Notes: a model not told the origin generated them from the letters alone. DNA of 7,886 bases from Actinomycetes bacterium (GCA_021799915.1 JAJYZN010000132.1:1-7886); one strand, 5' to 3'; shown: positions 1 to 6,841, numbered from the stretch's first letter. Numbers and translations are program-made.

Positions 1-465
1 GACGAGCCCACCGCCGGTCTCGACCCCCAGAGCCGGCTGGTGCTCTGGGAGATCCTGCGTGAGCTGAACGCCGAAGGCCAGACCATTCTCCTGACGACCC
101 ATTACATGGAAGAGGCCGACCAGCTCTGCGGCCGAGTCGCCATCATGGATCACGGCCGCATCCTGGCCCTCGATACGCCGGCTCGGCTCAAGCAGAGCAC
201 CGGCGCCGACACTGTGGTGACGGTAAAGGCAGCAGGCGACCTTGACGCTCTCGCACGCGTGCTTGCAGAGGCGATCCCGGCAGTGACGAAAGCTCGACAG
301 GTCGACGGTGCAGTCCAACTCGAAGTCCGCGGCAGCGACCGGCTGCTCCCTGCCGTCGTGGAAGCGGCCGAGCGGAATGGGTTCGACGTCGTCGACCTCT
401 CATTGGCCGAACCAACCCTCGAGACTGTCTTCATCAACTTGACCGGGAAGGACCTTCGTGACTGA
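1..465 (+). CDS. ABC exporter ATPase subunit, DrrA-like (5' end outside window)
   Basis: C-terminal 154 residues of an ABC ATPase that powers export through the permease encoded next. The frame is open from base 1 and begins at the end of Walker B with DEPTAGLDPQSR, which includes the catalytic Glu (visible residue 2) and the D-loop. The H-loop follows as LLTTHYMEEAD, with the switch His at visible residue 34. The Walker A and signature motifs lie upstream of the window. Residues from about 70 onward form the small alpha/beta C-terminal extension usual in DrrA/NodI-type export ATPases, ending in the typical ExTLExVFxxLTG pattern (here EPTLETVFINLTGKDLRD). The stop codon is 43 bases before the permease start, so the two are probably co-transcribed. 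The substrate cannot be read from sequence; in this family antibiotics, lipids and glycolipids are known cargos. The class is certain, the cargo unknown. Confidence 0.93.
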   Translation, partial: DEPTAGLDPQSRLVLWEILRELNAEGQTILLTTHYMEEADQLCGRVAIMDHGRILALDTPARLKQSTGADTVVTVKAAGDLDALARVLAEAIPAVTKARQVDGAVQLEVRGSDRLLPAVVEAAERNGFDVVDLSLAEPTLETVFINLTGKDLRD

Positions 466-496
466 TCCTCGCGTGTTCCCCCATGCAATCAACGCT

Positions 497-500
497 GGAG
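497..500 (+). promoter_or_regulatory. Ribosome binding site of the ABC-2 permease
   Basis: GGAG placed 8 bases before the ATG at 509. It supports this start over the in-frame ATG at 572 (residue 22), which would also leave the protein without its cytosolic N-terminal leader. Confidence 0.6.
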
Positions 501-508
501 ACTGAACG

Positions 509-1390
509 ATGACCACTGCCGTCGAGAACCAACCTCCGCTTCATATCACGCTCAAGCCCACCCGCACGGCGATGGGATCGAGCCGGACGGCTCTTGGCGC
601 TCTCATGCTGCGCGATCTCGTTGTGCTCAAGAAGAATTTCGGTGAGTTCGTGATCCGGACTCTCGTCCAGCCTTTTCTGCTGTGCTTCGTCTTCCTCTAC
701 GTCTTTCCGAAGATTGGCCAGGGGATCGGCGGAGGCGGCGGGGCCGCGGCAGAGTCCGGGTTCGCCACGGTCTTGGTTCCCGGCGTCGTCGGGATCTCGA
801 TCATGTTCCAGGGAATCCAAGCTGTGGCAATGCAGATGGCCCAGGAGTTCGGTTTCACCCGCGAGATCGAAGACCGCGTCCAAGCACCGTGCCCGATATG
901 GCTGGTCGCACTCTCCAAGGTCCTCTCGGGATCGGTGCAGGGATTGATCTCGGCCGCCATCGTGCTCCCCATTGCATCAGTCGTCCATGCCTCGGGTGTC
1001 GAGGCACACCTTTCGCTGCATTGGTGGTTCATCGTGACGATCGTTCCTCTTGCGTGCATCGCGATGTCGTCTCTCGGACTGCTGCTTGGTACGTCATTCG
1101 AGCCGCGCAACATCGGCCTCATGTTCGGCTTCGTCGTCCTCCCCATCACCTTTCTCGGCGGCACGTACTACCAGTGGACGAGGCTCACGCCGGTGAAGAT
1201 CGGAGGATGGCACTGGCTTCAGACGATCGTCCTGGTCAACCCGTTGATCTACGTGAACGAGGGAATGAGAGCTGCTTTTACCGACGCCTCTCACATGCAC
1301 CTGTACATCATCTACCCCGTCCTTCTCGGATTCTGCACCTTGTTCCTCGGTCTCGGGCTGCGGAATTTTCGCCGGCGCGTCCTGTCCTGA
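509..1390 (+). CDS. ABC-2 type exporter permease, DrrB-like
   Basis: Integral membrane subunit (293 residues) of an ABC exporter, partner of the ATPase just upstream. A cytosolic N-terminal stretch of about 45 residues is followed by six hydrophobic segments near residues 50-69, 88-108, 131-160, 172-194, 201-221 and 265-284, the standard ABC-2 layout. The loop between the second and third segments carries the charged REIEDRVQAPCPIW stretch, matching the coupling region of DrrB/NodJ-type permeases (usually of the form RExE...R...P). The fifth segment ends in FLGGTYY, a common ABC-2 signature near an outer re-entrant helix. A poly-Gly run at residues 74-78 lies in the first outer loop. It ends in a basic tail (RNFRRRVLS) as expected for the cytosolic end. 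The length is close to the family norm of 250-300 residues. Cargo is unknown. I see no separate promoter in the 43 bases before it. Confidence 0.9.
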   Translation: MTTAVENQPPLHITLKPTRTAMGSSRTALGALMLRDLVVLKKNFGEFVIRTLVQPFLLCFVFLYVFPKIGQGIGGGGGAAAESGFATVLVPGVVGISIMFQGIQAVAMQMAQEFGFTREIEDRVQAPCPIWLVALSKVLSGSVQGLISAAIVLPIASVVHASGVEAHLSLHWWFIVTIVPLACIAMSSLGLLLGTSFEPRNIGLMFGFVVLPITFLGGTYYQWTRLTPVKIGGWHWLQTIVLVNPLIYVNEGMRAAFTDASHMHLYIIYPVLLGFCTLFLGLGLRNFRRRVLS

Positions 1391-1439
1391 CCGAGCGCGT
1401 GATGGCGGCTGCCACTGGCTGTAGCGAGGCCGTGTAGCG

Positions 1440-2564
1440 ATGTTCCCAGCCGCGTTCGACCTGCATGGGCGCCTGGTCAGGCTCGAACCACTGAGTCCGT
1501 CCCACGCTTCGGACCTTGCCCAAGCCGCGGAAGAGGACCGCTCGACCTACGCGTACACGTGGGTGCCCAGGGCATCGGAAGTCGAGCGCTATATCGGAGC
1601 CCAACGAGCCCGGGCCGATGCCGGAGAGATGCTCCCGTTCGCGCAAGTCCGCTCCGTCGATGGCAAGGCCGTTGGGTGCACTGCGTACTGCAATCCCCGG
1701 CCTTGGCCTGATCGCCAAGAGATGGCGGCAGTCGAGATCGGCTACACCTGGTTGGCATCGTCGGCGCAGCACACCGGGATCAATGTCGAATCCAAGCTCC
1801 TTCTCTTGGCCCATGCTTTCGAGCGGTGGGGAGTGGCGCGCGTCGACATCAAGACCGACGTCCGCAACCTGCGATCGCGCCGTGCCATCGAGAAACTCGG
1901 TGCACAGTTCGAAGGGATCCTGCGGAACTGGTCACAGTCGTGGGCCGCCGGCGAAGAAGGGCACCTCAGGGACTCGGCCATGTACTCGGTCATCCGCGCA
2001 GACTGGGCCGCTTGCTCGCAGCACTTAAAGGCCCGGCTGTCCAGCAACCGGCATGTACGCCAGAGCCAGATCTCGATCGGGATGGGGAACGCGACGCCGG
2101 ACGCGCCACGTACCGGCCAACGTGCCCAGCCTGGAGCCATCACGTCGGCGCAGGAAGCCGTCGATGCACTTCGACATCACGGCTCCCGGATCACCGCTTC
2201 ACGGCGATTCCTGATCGAAGCGCTGTTCGCATCGGGCGCTCATCGCACGGTGGAGCAATTGGCAGCCGATGTCCAAGAGCAAGTTCCCGACGTGCACCTG
2301 TCGACGATCTATCGGAATCTCGACGAGCTCGAGCGTCTGGGGATCGTGACCCATACTCATCTCGGGCACGGTCCAGCGACGTATCACGTGGCCTCTGCGG
2401 CGCATGGGCATTTCGTATGCACTGACTGCGGTGCGATGGTCGAAGTTCCGCCAGTAGTCTTCTCCGGCCTGGTGGAGACGGCTGCCTCAACGTACGGCTT
2501 CCGAGTCGATTCCCAGCACTCGGCCGTCCTCGGTCGCTGCCGTACGTGTGCGGGCGACGGCTGA
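1440..2564 (+). CDS. GNAT N-acetyltransferase fused to Fur-family metalloregulator
   Basis: One uninterrupted frame of 374 residues holding two proteins. Residues 1-195 are a RimJ/RimL-type GNAT acetyltransferase. The acetyl-CoA loop region is AQHTGINVESKLLLLAHAFE (109-128), followed by the family pattern DVRNLRSRRAIEKLGAQFEG (140-159) and a closing RDSAMYSVIRADW. Residues 196-235 look like an unstructured linker. Residues 236-374 are a Fur-type regulator: a winged helix with STIYRNLDELERLGIV (288-303), HGHFVCTDCG (322-331) holding the first CxxC (C327, C330), H360 in DSQHSAVLGRC, and the second CxxC (C367, C370) for structural zinc. It would bind DNA in response to a metal; Zur-like wording of the C-terminal half is a guess. 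The chosen ATG has GAGG 10 bases upstream and an in-frame stop shortly before it. An ATG at 2082 (residue 215) would give a normal 160-residue Fur protein but has no clear ribosome binding site. Lying 49 bases after the permease gene, it may share its transcript. Confidence 0.88.
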   Translation: MFPAAFDLHGRLVRLEPLSPSHASDLAQAAEEDRSTYAYTWVPRASEVERYIGAQRARADAGEMLPFAQVRSVDGKAVGCTAYCNPRPWPDRQEMAAVEIGYTWLASSAQHTGINVESKLLLLAHAFERWGVARVDIKTDVRNLRSRRAIEKLGAQFEGILRNWSQSWAAGEEGHLRDSAMYSVIRADWAACSQHLKARLSSNRHVRQSQISIGMGNATPDAPRTGQRAQPGAITSAQEAVDALRHHGSRITASRRFLIEALFASGAHRTVEQLAADVQEQVPDVHLSTIYRNLDELERLGIVTHTHLGHGPATYHVASAAHGHFVCTDCGAMVEVPPVVFSGLVETAASTYGFRVDSQHSAVLGRCRTCAGDG

Positions 2565-2572
2565 GCCTCTTG

Positions 2573-2586
2573 GGGCCGGCCGGCCC
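2573..2586. terminator. GC palindrome between convergent genes, possible bidirectional terminator
   Basis: GGGCCGGCCGGCCC is a perfect 14-base palindrome inside the 45-base gap between the GNAT-Fur stop and the sulfatase stop. It is flanked by a second pair of arms, CCTCT (2566-2570) and AGAGG (2605-2609), that could extend the hairpin. There is no T-run on either side, so it is not a classic intrinsic terminator. The placement fits a shared 3' end stabiliser or terminator. Confidence 0.4.
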
Positions 2587-2609
2587 GGTGCGTTGGCGGT
2601 GCGCAGAGG

Positions 2610-4991
2610 TCATTGCTCCGAGAGGATCGCTGCCAGTTCGGAGAGAAGATCTCTGACTACCGGGCCATTCACGATCACCTCTGCACGAGTGATCATCCCG
2701 TTGAACGGAAAGGGTGCCCGATAACCGGTACCGACCGCAGGTCCCCACTCGTAGCCGCAGGTCAGGCCGATGCCAGTGCCGTTGAACCCCGAGGGGGTGA
2801 AGCGTTCGATCTCGCCACGCGCGACATCCTCTCCGTCAAGGTGCAGCGTGCCGATGCCCGACAACCCCTCTCCCACGCTCCTGGGCGCCTTCTCGAAGTC
2901 GAAACGGAGGATGTGGCGACCGGGGACGAGCGCGACCGGCGCGGCAATGACGTCCTGACGTTTGCCGTAGAGGTTGTGGACGTAACGCAATTGACCGTCG
3001 AGGAGGTGGAGTGACCAGCCCCCGAGCACCGAACCCATGGCAATCAGTACGCCTTGTGGAACGACGCCGTCCGGGACTTCGACTTCGACGACAAGACTGT
3101 GCGAACGGTTCCGGACGTTCACGGCCACCGGCTCGGGCACCTGGGATCCTCCTGGGAAGTACCGAAACCGTGTGCGAGGAGGCAGGCTGCTGGGCTTGGG
3201 GTGAGCCAAGGTCCACAGGACCCTGTTGTCGAGCGGAAGGACCTGGTTCCGCTCGGCCTCGAGCCACCAACGATCCACCAGCTCCCGGACACGATCGGGC
3301 TCATCGGCCGACAGGTCACGCGTCTCCGAAAGGTCCTCCCTCAAGTTGTAGAGCTCCCACACGTCCTCGTCGAACGGCGCGTTGGGATCGAGACCATCGT
3401 CGTAGAGCGGGCCGACCGGATGGAAAGTGACGGCTTTCCATCCGCCGTGGTAAATGGCGCGGGAGCCGAACATCTCGAAGTACTGGGTGACGTGCTGTTC
3501 GGGAGCTCCTGCGCCCTCGGGGCCGAGGAGGTAAGCGAAGCTCACGCCGTCGAGTGGGCTCTGAGGGACTGTGTCGATCACTTCAGGCGCCTCGATCCCG
3601 ACCAGCTCGAGCACCGTCGGTACGACGTCGATAGCGTGAGTGAACTGGTGGCGCACCCCCTTGCCCGACACGGGCATCCCCCCGCTCCAGCGCACGATGC
3701 AGGGATCGGCGACACCTCCCTGATGGACTTCTCGCTTCCACCGCTTGAACGGCGTGTTCCCGGCCATCGTCCAACCCCACGGATAATTGTTGTGGGTCGA
3801 CGGACCACCGATCTCGTCAAGGCGCCCCAGCATCTCGTGGACACCCGCCGGATCAAAATTCGACAACCGGATGTCGTTGATGGAACCCTCGGGCCCGCCT
3901 TCGGCACTTGCGCCGTTGTCGGAGACCACGATGACGAGCGTCTCGTCCAGCTCGCCGAGATCATCGATGAAGCGAAGTACCCGGCCGATCTGCTCGTCGG
4001 TGTACGACAAGAAGGCGGCGAAGCACTCCATGAACCGGGCCGCGAGCGATTGTTGCTGCTGGTCGAGGTCGTCCCAGGCCGGGACCCAGGGGGGGCGCGG
4101 CGAGAGCTTCGTGCCCGCCGGGAGAAGGCCCATGTCGAGCTGTCGGGCGTAGGCCGCCTCTCGCCATGCGTCCCATCCGCAGTCGAAATGGCCGCGATAG
4201 CGGGCGATCCACTCAGCCGGTGCCTGGTGGGGTGAATGGCACGCGCCGGTGGCGAAATAGAGAAAGAAGGGTCGTTGCGCGTCCACAGCCCGCAAGTCGG
4301 CAAGCTGCTCGATCGCCCGATCGGCCAGATCAGCGCTTAGGTGGTACCCCTCCTCAGGCAGCTTCGGGGGACGGACCGAGTGATTGTCGTGGTAGAGCGC
4401 TGGAACGAACTGGTGGGTCTCACCCCCGTGAAACCCGTACCAGCGGTCGAATCCTCGAGCGAGAGGCCACGTGCGGCGGGGTGCCGCCATGTGCGTCTCG
4501 TCGTCGGGGGTGAGGTGCCACTTCCCGATCGCATACGTCGCGTAGCCGTGGGCCCTCAGGATCTCCGAGAGAAAGCCGTTTTCCTTGGGCGGTCTCCCCC
4601 AATAGCCGGGGAAGCCGGTCGCGAGGTCGGCAACCCTCCCCATGGCGTTGCGATGGTGGTTGCGTCCCGTGAGCAAGCACGCCCTCGTCGGAGAGCACAG
4701 CGCGGTCGTACGGAAATTGGCTAGGCGGACGCCAGCGGCTGCCTGCGCGTCGAGCACTGGGGTCGCGATATCAGACCCGTAACATCCGAGCTGGGCATAA
4801 CCCACGTCATCGAGGACGATCAAGGCAACGTTCGGCGCTCCTGGCGGCCAGGTCGGCTCCTCAGGCCACCACGGCTTCGAGTCACGCCAATCGCGGCCGA
4901 TGCGCCCCTTCGTCGATCCGCCACCCCCACCAGCCATGCCACCCCCACCAGCCATGCCGGACCCTTGCTCACCTTGCACCGGTGCTCCCAT
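2610..4991 (-). CDS. Type I (formylglycine) arylsulfatase, AtsA/AtsD-like
   Basis: Hydrolase of sulfate esters, 793 residues, close to the roughly 790 of mycobacterial AtsA and AtsD. The catalytic motif is CSPTR (C99-R103) within LCSPTRACLLTGR; C99 should be oxidised to formylglycine by a separate activating enzyme. Candidate metal ligands are D61 and D62 (IVLDDVG) plus D358 and N359 (VSDNG). Other expected active-site residues are K157 and H159 (GKWHL), H252/H255 (CHSPHQAP) and the FKRWKREVHQGG segment (415-426). After about residue 615 comes a separate beta-rich domain ending in FNGMITRAEVIVNG, resembling a LamG/concanavalin-like sandwich. There is no signal peptide: the N-terminus is a Gly-rich segment with two MAGGGG units, so a cytosolic location is likely, unless it leaves by an unrecognised route. 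The start is fixed by a strong ribosome binding site. The substrate is not predictable. It diverges from egtB. Confidence 0.92.
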   Translation of the reverse strand: MGAPVQGEQGSGMAGGGGMAGGGGGSTKGRIGRDWRDSKPWWPEEPTWPPGAPNVALIVLDDVGYAQLGCYGSDIATPVLDAQAAAGVRLANFRTTALCSPTRACLLTGRNHHRNAMGRVADLATGFPGYWGRPPKENGFLSEILRAHGYATYAIGKWHLTPDDETHMAAPRRTWPLARGFDRWYGFHGGETHQFVPALYHDNHSVRPPKLPEEGYHLSADLADRAIEQLADLRAVDAQRPFFLYFATGACHSPHQAPAEWIARYRGHFDCGWDAWREAAYARQLDMGLLPAGTKLSPRPPWVPAWDDLDQQQQSLAARFMECFAAFLSYTDEQIGRVLRFIDDLGELDETLVIVVSDNGASAEGGPEGSINDIRLSNFDPAGVHEMLGRLDEIGGPSTHNNYPWGWTMAGNTPFKRWKREVHQGGVADPCIVRWSGGMPVSGKGVRHQFTHAIDVVPTVLELVGIEAPEVIDTVPQSPLDGVSFAYLLGPEGAGAPEQHVTQYFEMFGSRAIYHGGWKAVTFHPVGPLYDDGLDPNAPFDEDVWELYNLREDLSETRDLSADEPDRVRELVDRWWLEAERNQVLPLDNRVLWTLAHPKPSSLPPRTRFRYFPGGSQVPEPVAVNVRNRSHSLVVEVEVPDGVVPQGVLIAMGSVLGGWSLHLLDGQLRYVHNLYGKRQDVIAAPVALVPGRHILRFDFEKAPRSVGEGLSGIGTLHLDGEDVARGEIERFTPSGFNGTGIGLTCGYEWGPAVGTGYRAPFPFNGMITRAEVIVNGPVVRDLLSELAAILSEQ
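4921..4956 (-). repeat. Perfect 18-bp tandem duplication in the sulfatase N-terminus
   Basis: Two identical 18-base units (4921-4938 and 4939-4956; + strand unit CCACCCCCACCAGCCATG) lie in frame and encode consecutive MAGGGG units at about residues 13-25 of the sulfatase. The identity of both copies at all 18 bases points to a recent slippage or duplication event in a segment under weak constraint. Confidence 0.9.
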
Positions 4992-5234
4992 TGGGCATTC
5001 CTCCCCAGATCAGACCTCGTGAACGAGCATGCCATCTTTTCCTCGTGCCCACCCATTGGCAGCCTGGGAGGTCTTCTCACTGCCGAGCACGCCTTCCCGC
5101 CGTGTCCCGGTCGCGGCCAGCACTCGTGCTCGTCGCGGCTACCTTGGTCGCGTTACTTCATACGTGGTTTGGTCGCACTGCAGGGGAACTGCCAACAACG
5201 ATCGACGCGTCGTACTCGAGAGAGCTGAACGGCA
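4992..5234. promoter_or_regulatory. Divergent sulfatase / egtB promoter region with short repeats
   Basis: This 243-base gap must hold the promoters for both divergent genes. No convincing -35/-10 pair is visible by eye on either strand. Structure that is visible: AGCAC-TC-GTGCT inverted repeat (5119-5130) flanked by two GTCGCGGC direct repeats (5110-5117, 5132-5139); two TTGGTCGC copies (5144-5151, 5169-5176); and a perfect palindrome CGACGCGTCG (5203-5212). The palindrome ends 22 bases before the egtB ATG. These are candidate regulator sites, unproven. Short frames crossing the gap do not look like real genes. Confidence 0.5.
5000..5006 (-). promoter_or_regulatory. Ribosome binding site of the sulfatase
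   Basis: On the - strand this reads GGGGAGG, 8 bases before the ATG at 4991. It is the strongest Shine-Dalgarno match in the window. A second ATG (4998-4996) sits directly against it but is out of frame and too close, so it decides for the start at 4991. Confidence 0.75.
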
Positions 5235-6767
5235 ATGAACCAAGCTGATCCCAACACGGCAACCGACGTTGGCTGCCTCGCATTGTCCTCACGCTACGAC
5301 GCAGTCCGTGCCCTCACTGAGCGGTTGGCAGCACCACTTTCACCTGAGGACCAGACCGTCCAGTCGATGCCTGATGTGAGCCCCACCAAGTGGCATCGCG
5401 GCCATACGTCGTGGTTCTTCGAGACCTTCCTCCTGAAGCCATTCGCTTCCGGTTACAGGGAGTTCGATCCGTCGTACCCATACATCTTCAACTCCTACTA
5501 CGAGGCCGTGGGCTCACGGCATCCACGAGCCGATCGCGGCCTGATCTCTCGGCCGGGTGCCCGCGACGTCTCGTGCTACCGATCCCACGTCGACGAGAGG
5601 ATGATCGGCTTTCTCTCTTCCCTGGAGGGCACCTTCGATCTCGCCGACGTCGAGGCACAGCACACTGTCGGTCGCCGAGTTGCAAGATCGGGCGAATCCT
5701 TCTCTCGGACCGATCATTTCGCTGCTCTTGGCGCGCTCGGGAAGGTCGTCGACCTCGTGGAGCTCGGCCTCAACCACGAGCAGCAGCACCAAGAGCTCCT
5801 CCTCATGGACATCAAGCACGTCCTGTGGTGCAACCCCAATCTTCCGGCGTACACATCGGACATCGCCGTGCCGTCGGATACCAGCTCAACGAGAGGATCG
5901 GCGGGAGGATCGGCGGGAAGCTTGGCGCAAGGATCGGCGGGGGCTATCGATCCTGTCGCCGGGTGGATCGAGCATCCCGGAGGCCTGGTCGAGATCGGGC
6001 ACACCGGAAACGGCTTCGCCTTCGATAACGAGAGCCCGCGCCACGTGACCTACGCGTCGCCATTCGCGCTCGCCGATCGCCCTGTCACCTGCGGCGACTG
6101 GTGTGCCTTCATCGACGACGGGGGATACCGACGTCCCGAGTTGTGGCTGTCTGATGGGTGGGGTGCGCGCTGCCAGTTCGACTGGACGGCGCCCCTCTAC
6201 TGGACCCATCGCACACGCTCGTCGCATTCCGAATGGAGCGTCTTCACCCTCGGTGGTCTGCGCCCTCTCGAGCCGGACGAGCCGGTCTGCCACGTGAGCT
6301 ACTACGAAGCCGATGCCTTTGCCCGCTGGGCGGGCGTTCGACTGCCTACTGAGGTCGAGTGGGAGATGGTGGCCGGCTCACTACTGGGCGACGCCGCGCG
6401 CTCCCATCCGCTTTCGGGCTGGCGCGGAGCGACACGCTCATTTGGCCTGCACCCTCGCTCCGTGAGCGTCCATGACCACGGGCACGTCGGCGACGTCTGG
6501 GAATGGACTCTCAGTGCATACTCCCCCTACCCCGGCTTCAAGCCCGCACCGGGCGCGGTGGGCGAGTACAACGGAAAGTTCATGGTGAACCAGCATGTCC
6601 TGCGCGGTGGATCATGCGTGACTCCCCCAGGGCACGTCCGTCCCACGTACCGGAACTTCTTTCCGCCGGCTGCTCGATGGCCTTTCACTGGTGTACGGAC
6701 TGCTCGCGATCTCGAACCTGGTCGAGGTGGCGAGGTGGGCTCGCTCCCAGGCGCGCCCACCCGTTGA
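5235..6767 (+). CDS. egtB: Ergothioneine sulfoxide synthase EgtB, probable cysteine-using type
   Basis: Non-haem iron enzyme (510 residues) that joins hercynine to a thiol amino acid with O2, forming the C-S bond of ergothioneine. Residues 15-205 are a DinB-like helical domain supplying the iron ligands: H57 (WHRGHTSWFFE) and H181/H185 (HEQQHQE). Residues 244-492 are an FGE/sulfatase-activator-like fold, with VSYYEADAFARWAG, RLPTEVEWE, GDVWEWT, VLRGGS and RNFFPPAARWPFTGVR. SYYEAVG (87-93) gives Y88 and Y89, matching the tyrosine pair described for the Chloracidobacterium (cysteine-using) enzyme. The mycobacterial WDYPIR motif that holds gamma-glutamylcysteine is replaced by FFPPAA, so cysteine is the likely co-substrate. 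A Gly/Ser-rich linker (221-236) made by a 12-bp repeat joins the domains. The ATG is preceded by the weak purine run GAGAGAG at 10 bases. egtD follows 91 bases downstream. OvoA and SenA were considered but do not fit the context. Confidence 0.9.
   Translation: MNQADPNTATDVGCLALSSRYDAVRALTERLAAPLSPEDQTVQSMPDVSPTKWHRGHTSWFFETFLLKPFASGYREFDPSYPYIFNSYYEAVGSRHPRADRGLISRPGARDVSCYRSHVDERMIGFLSSLEGTFDLADVEAQHTVGRRVARSGESFSRTDHFAALGALGKVVDLVELGLNHEQQHQELLLMDIKHVLWCNPNLPAYTSDIAVPSDTSSTRGSAGGSAGSLAQGSAGAIDPVAGWIEHPGGLVEIGHTGNGFAFDNESPRHVTYASPFALADRPVTCGDWCAFIDDGGYRRPELWLSDGWGARCQFDWTAPLYWTHRTRSSHSEWSVFTLGGLRPLEPDEPVCHVSYYEADAFARWAGVRLPTEVEWEMVAGSLLGDAARSHPLSGWRGATRSFGLHPRSVSVHDHGHVGDVWEWTLSAYSPYPGFKPAPGAVGEYNGKFMVNQHVLRGGSCVTPPGHVRPTYRNFFPPAARWPFTGVRTARDLEPGRGGEVGSLPGAPTR
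5894..5941 (+). repeat. 12-bp tandem repeat encoding the EgtB interdomain linker
   Basis: Four head-to-tail 12-base units. Units 1, 2 and 4 (5894-5905, 5906-5917, 5930-5941) are identical, AGGATCGGCGGG; unit 3 (5918-5929) has diverged. The unit length is a multiple of three, so copy-number change keeps the frame. Translated, they give GSAG GSAG SLAQ GSAG at residues 221-236, exactly between the DinB-like and FGE-like domains. Confidence 0.92.
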
Positions 6768-6791
6768 GACTCGTCGTGCAAGGAATTGAGC

Positions 6792-6837
6792 GACGCGACC
6801 GGCTGGGGCGATGGGCGCCGGTGTCTGAGGTCGCGTC
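6792..6837 (+). promoter_or_regulatory. 9-bp inverted repeat in the egtB-egtD spacer
   Basis: GACGCGACC (6792-6800) pairs perfectly with GGTCGCGTC (6829-6837) across a 28-base loop. The right arm ends 4 bases before the GAAGGG ribosome binding site of egtD. A competing smaller hairpin is possible (CCGGC 6799-6803 with GCCGG 6817-6821). It could be an mRNA structure that sets egtD expression or transcript stability, or a protein site; the function is inferred only from position. Confidence 0.45.
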
Positions 6838-6841
6838 CGGC

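Noticed and set aside
682..1437. 251-codon open frame overlapping the ABC permease
   Set aside because: Its translation is extremely Arg-rich with no motif, a typical out-of-frame reading. The permease in the other frame has six membrane segments and a ribosome binding site.
1391..1439. Zur or Fur operator before the GNAT-Fur gene
   Set aside because: I see no AT-rich inverted repeat of the expected kind in this spacer, nor in the gaps at 466-508 or 4992-5234.
3054..4235. 393-codon open frame on the + strand opposite the sulfatase
   Set aside because: It is antisense to a strongly supported gene, shows no recognisable domain and is the usual long shadow frame of a GC-rich coding sequence.
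4982..5248. Short + strand frames through the sulfatase-egtB gap, one with a hydrophobic stretch (about 5115-5170)
   Set aside because: They start inside the sulfatase gene on the opposite strand, lack a clear ribosome binding site and run into the egtB start. The hydrophobic run is most likely chance.
5894..5941. 12-bp repeats as a CRISPR-like array
   Set aside because: The units are too short, have no spacers and encode an in-frame Gly/Ser linker.
5235..6767. EgtB as the formylglycine-generating activator of the neighbouring sulfatase
   Set aside because: The C-terminal half shares that fold, but the paired copper-binding cysteines are absent (RGGS is followed by one Cys only), and the DinB-like half carries the three-His iron site specific to EgtB-type enzymes. 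egtD next door confirms the pathway.
5235..6767. OvoA or SenA (ovothiol or selenoneine synthesis)
   Set aside because: OvoA carries a fused methyltransferase, absent here. SenA normally sits with SenB and SenC, while this gene is followed by a histidine methyltransferase.
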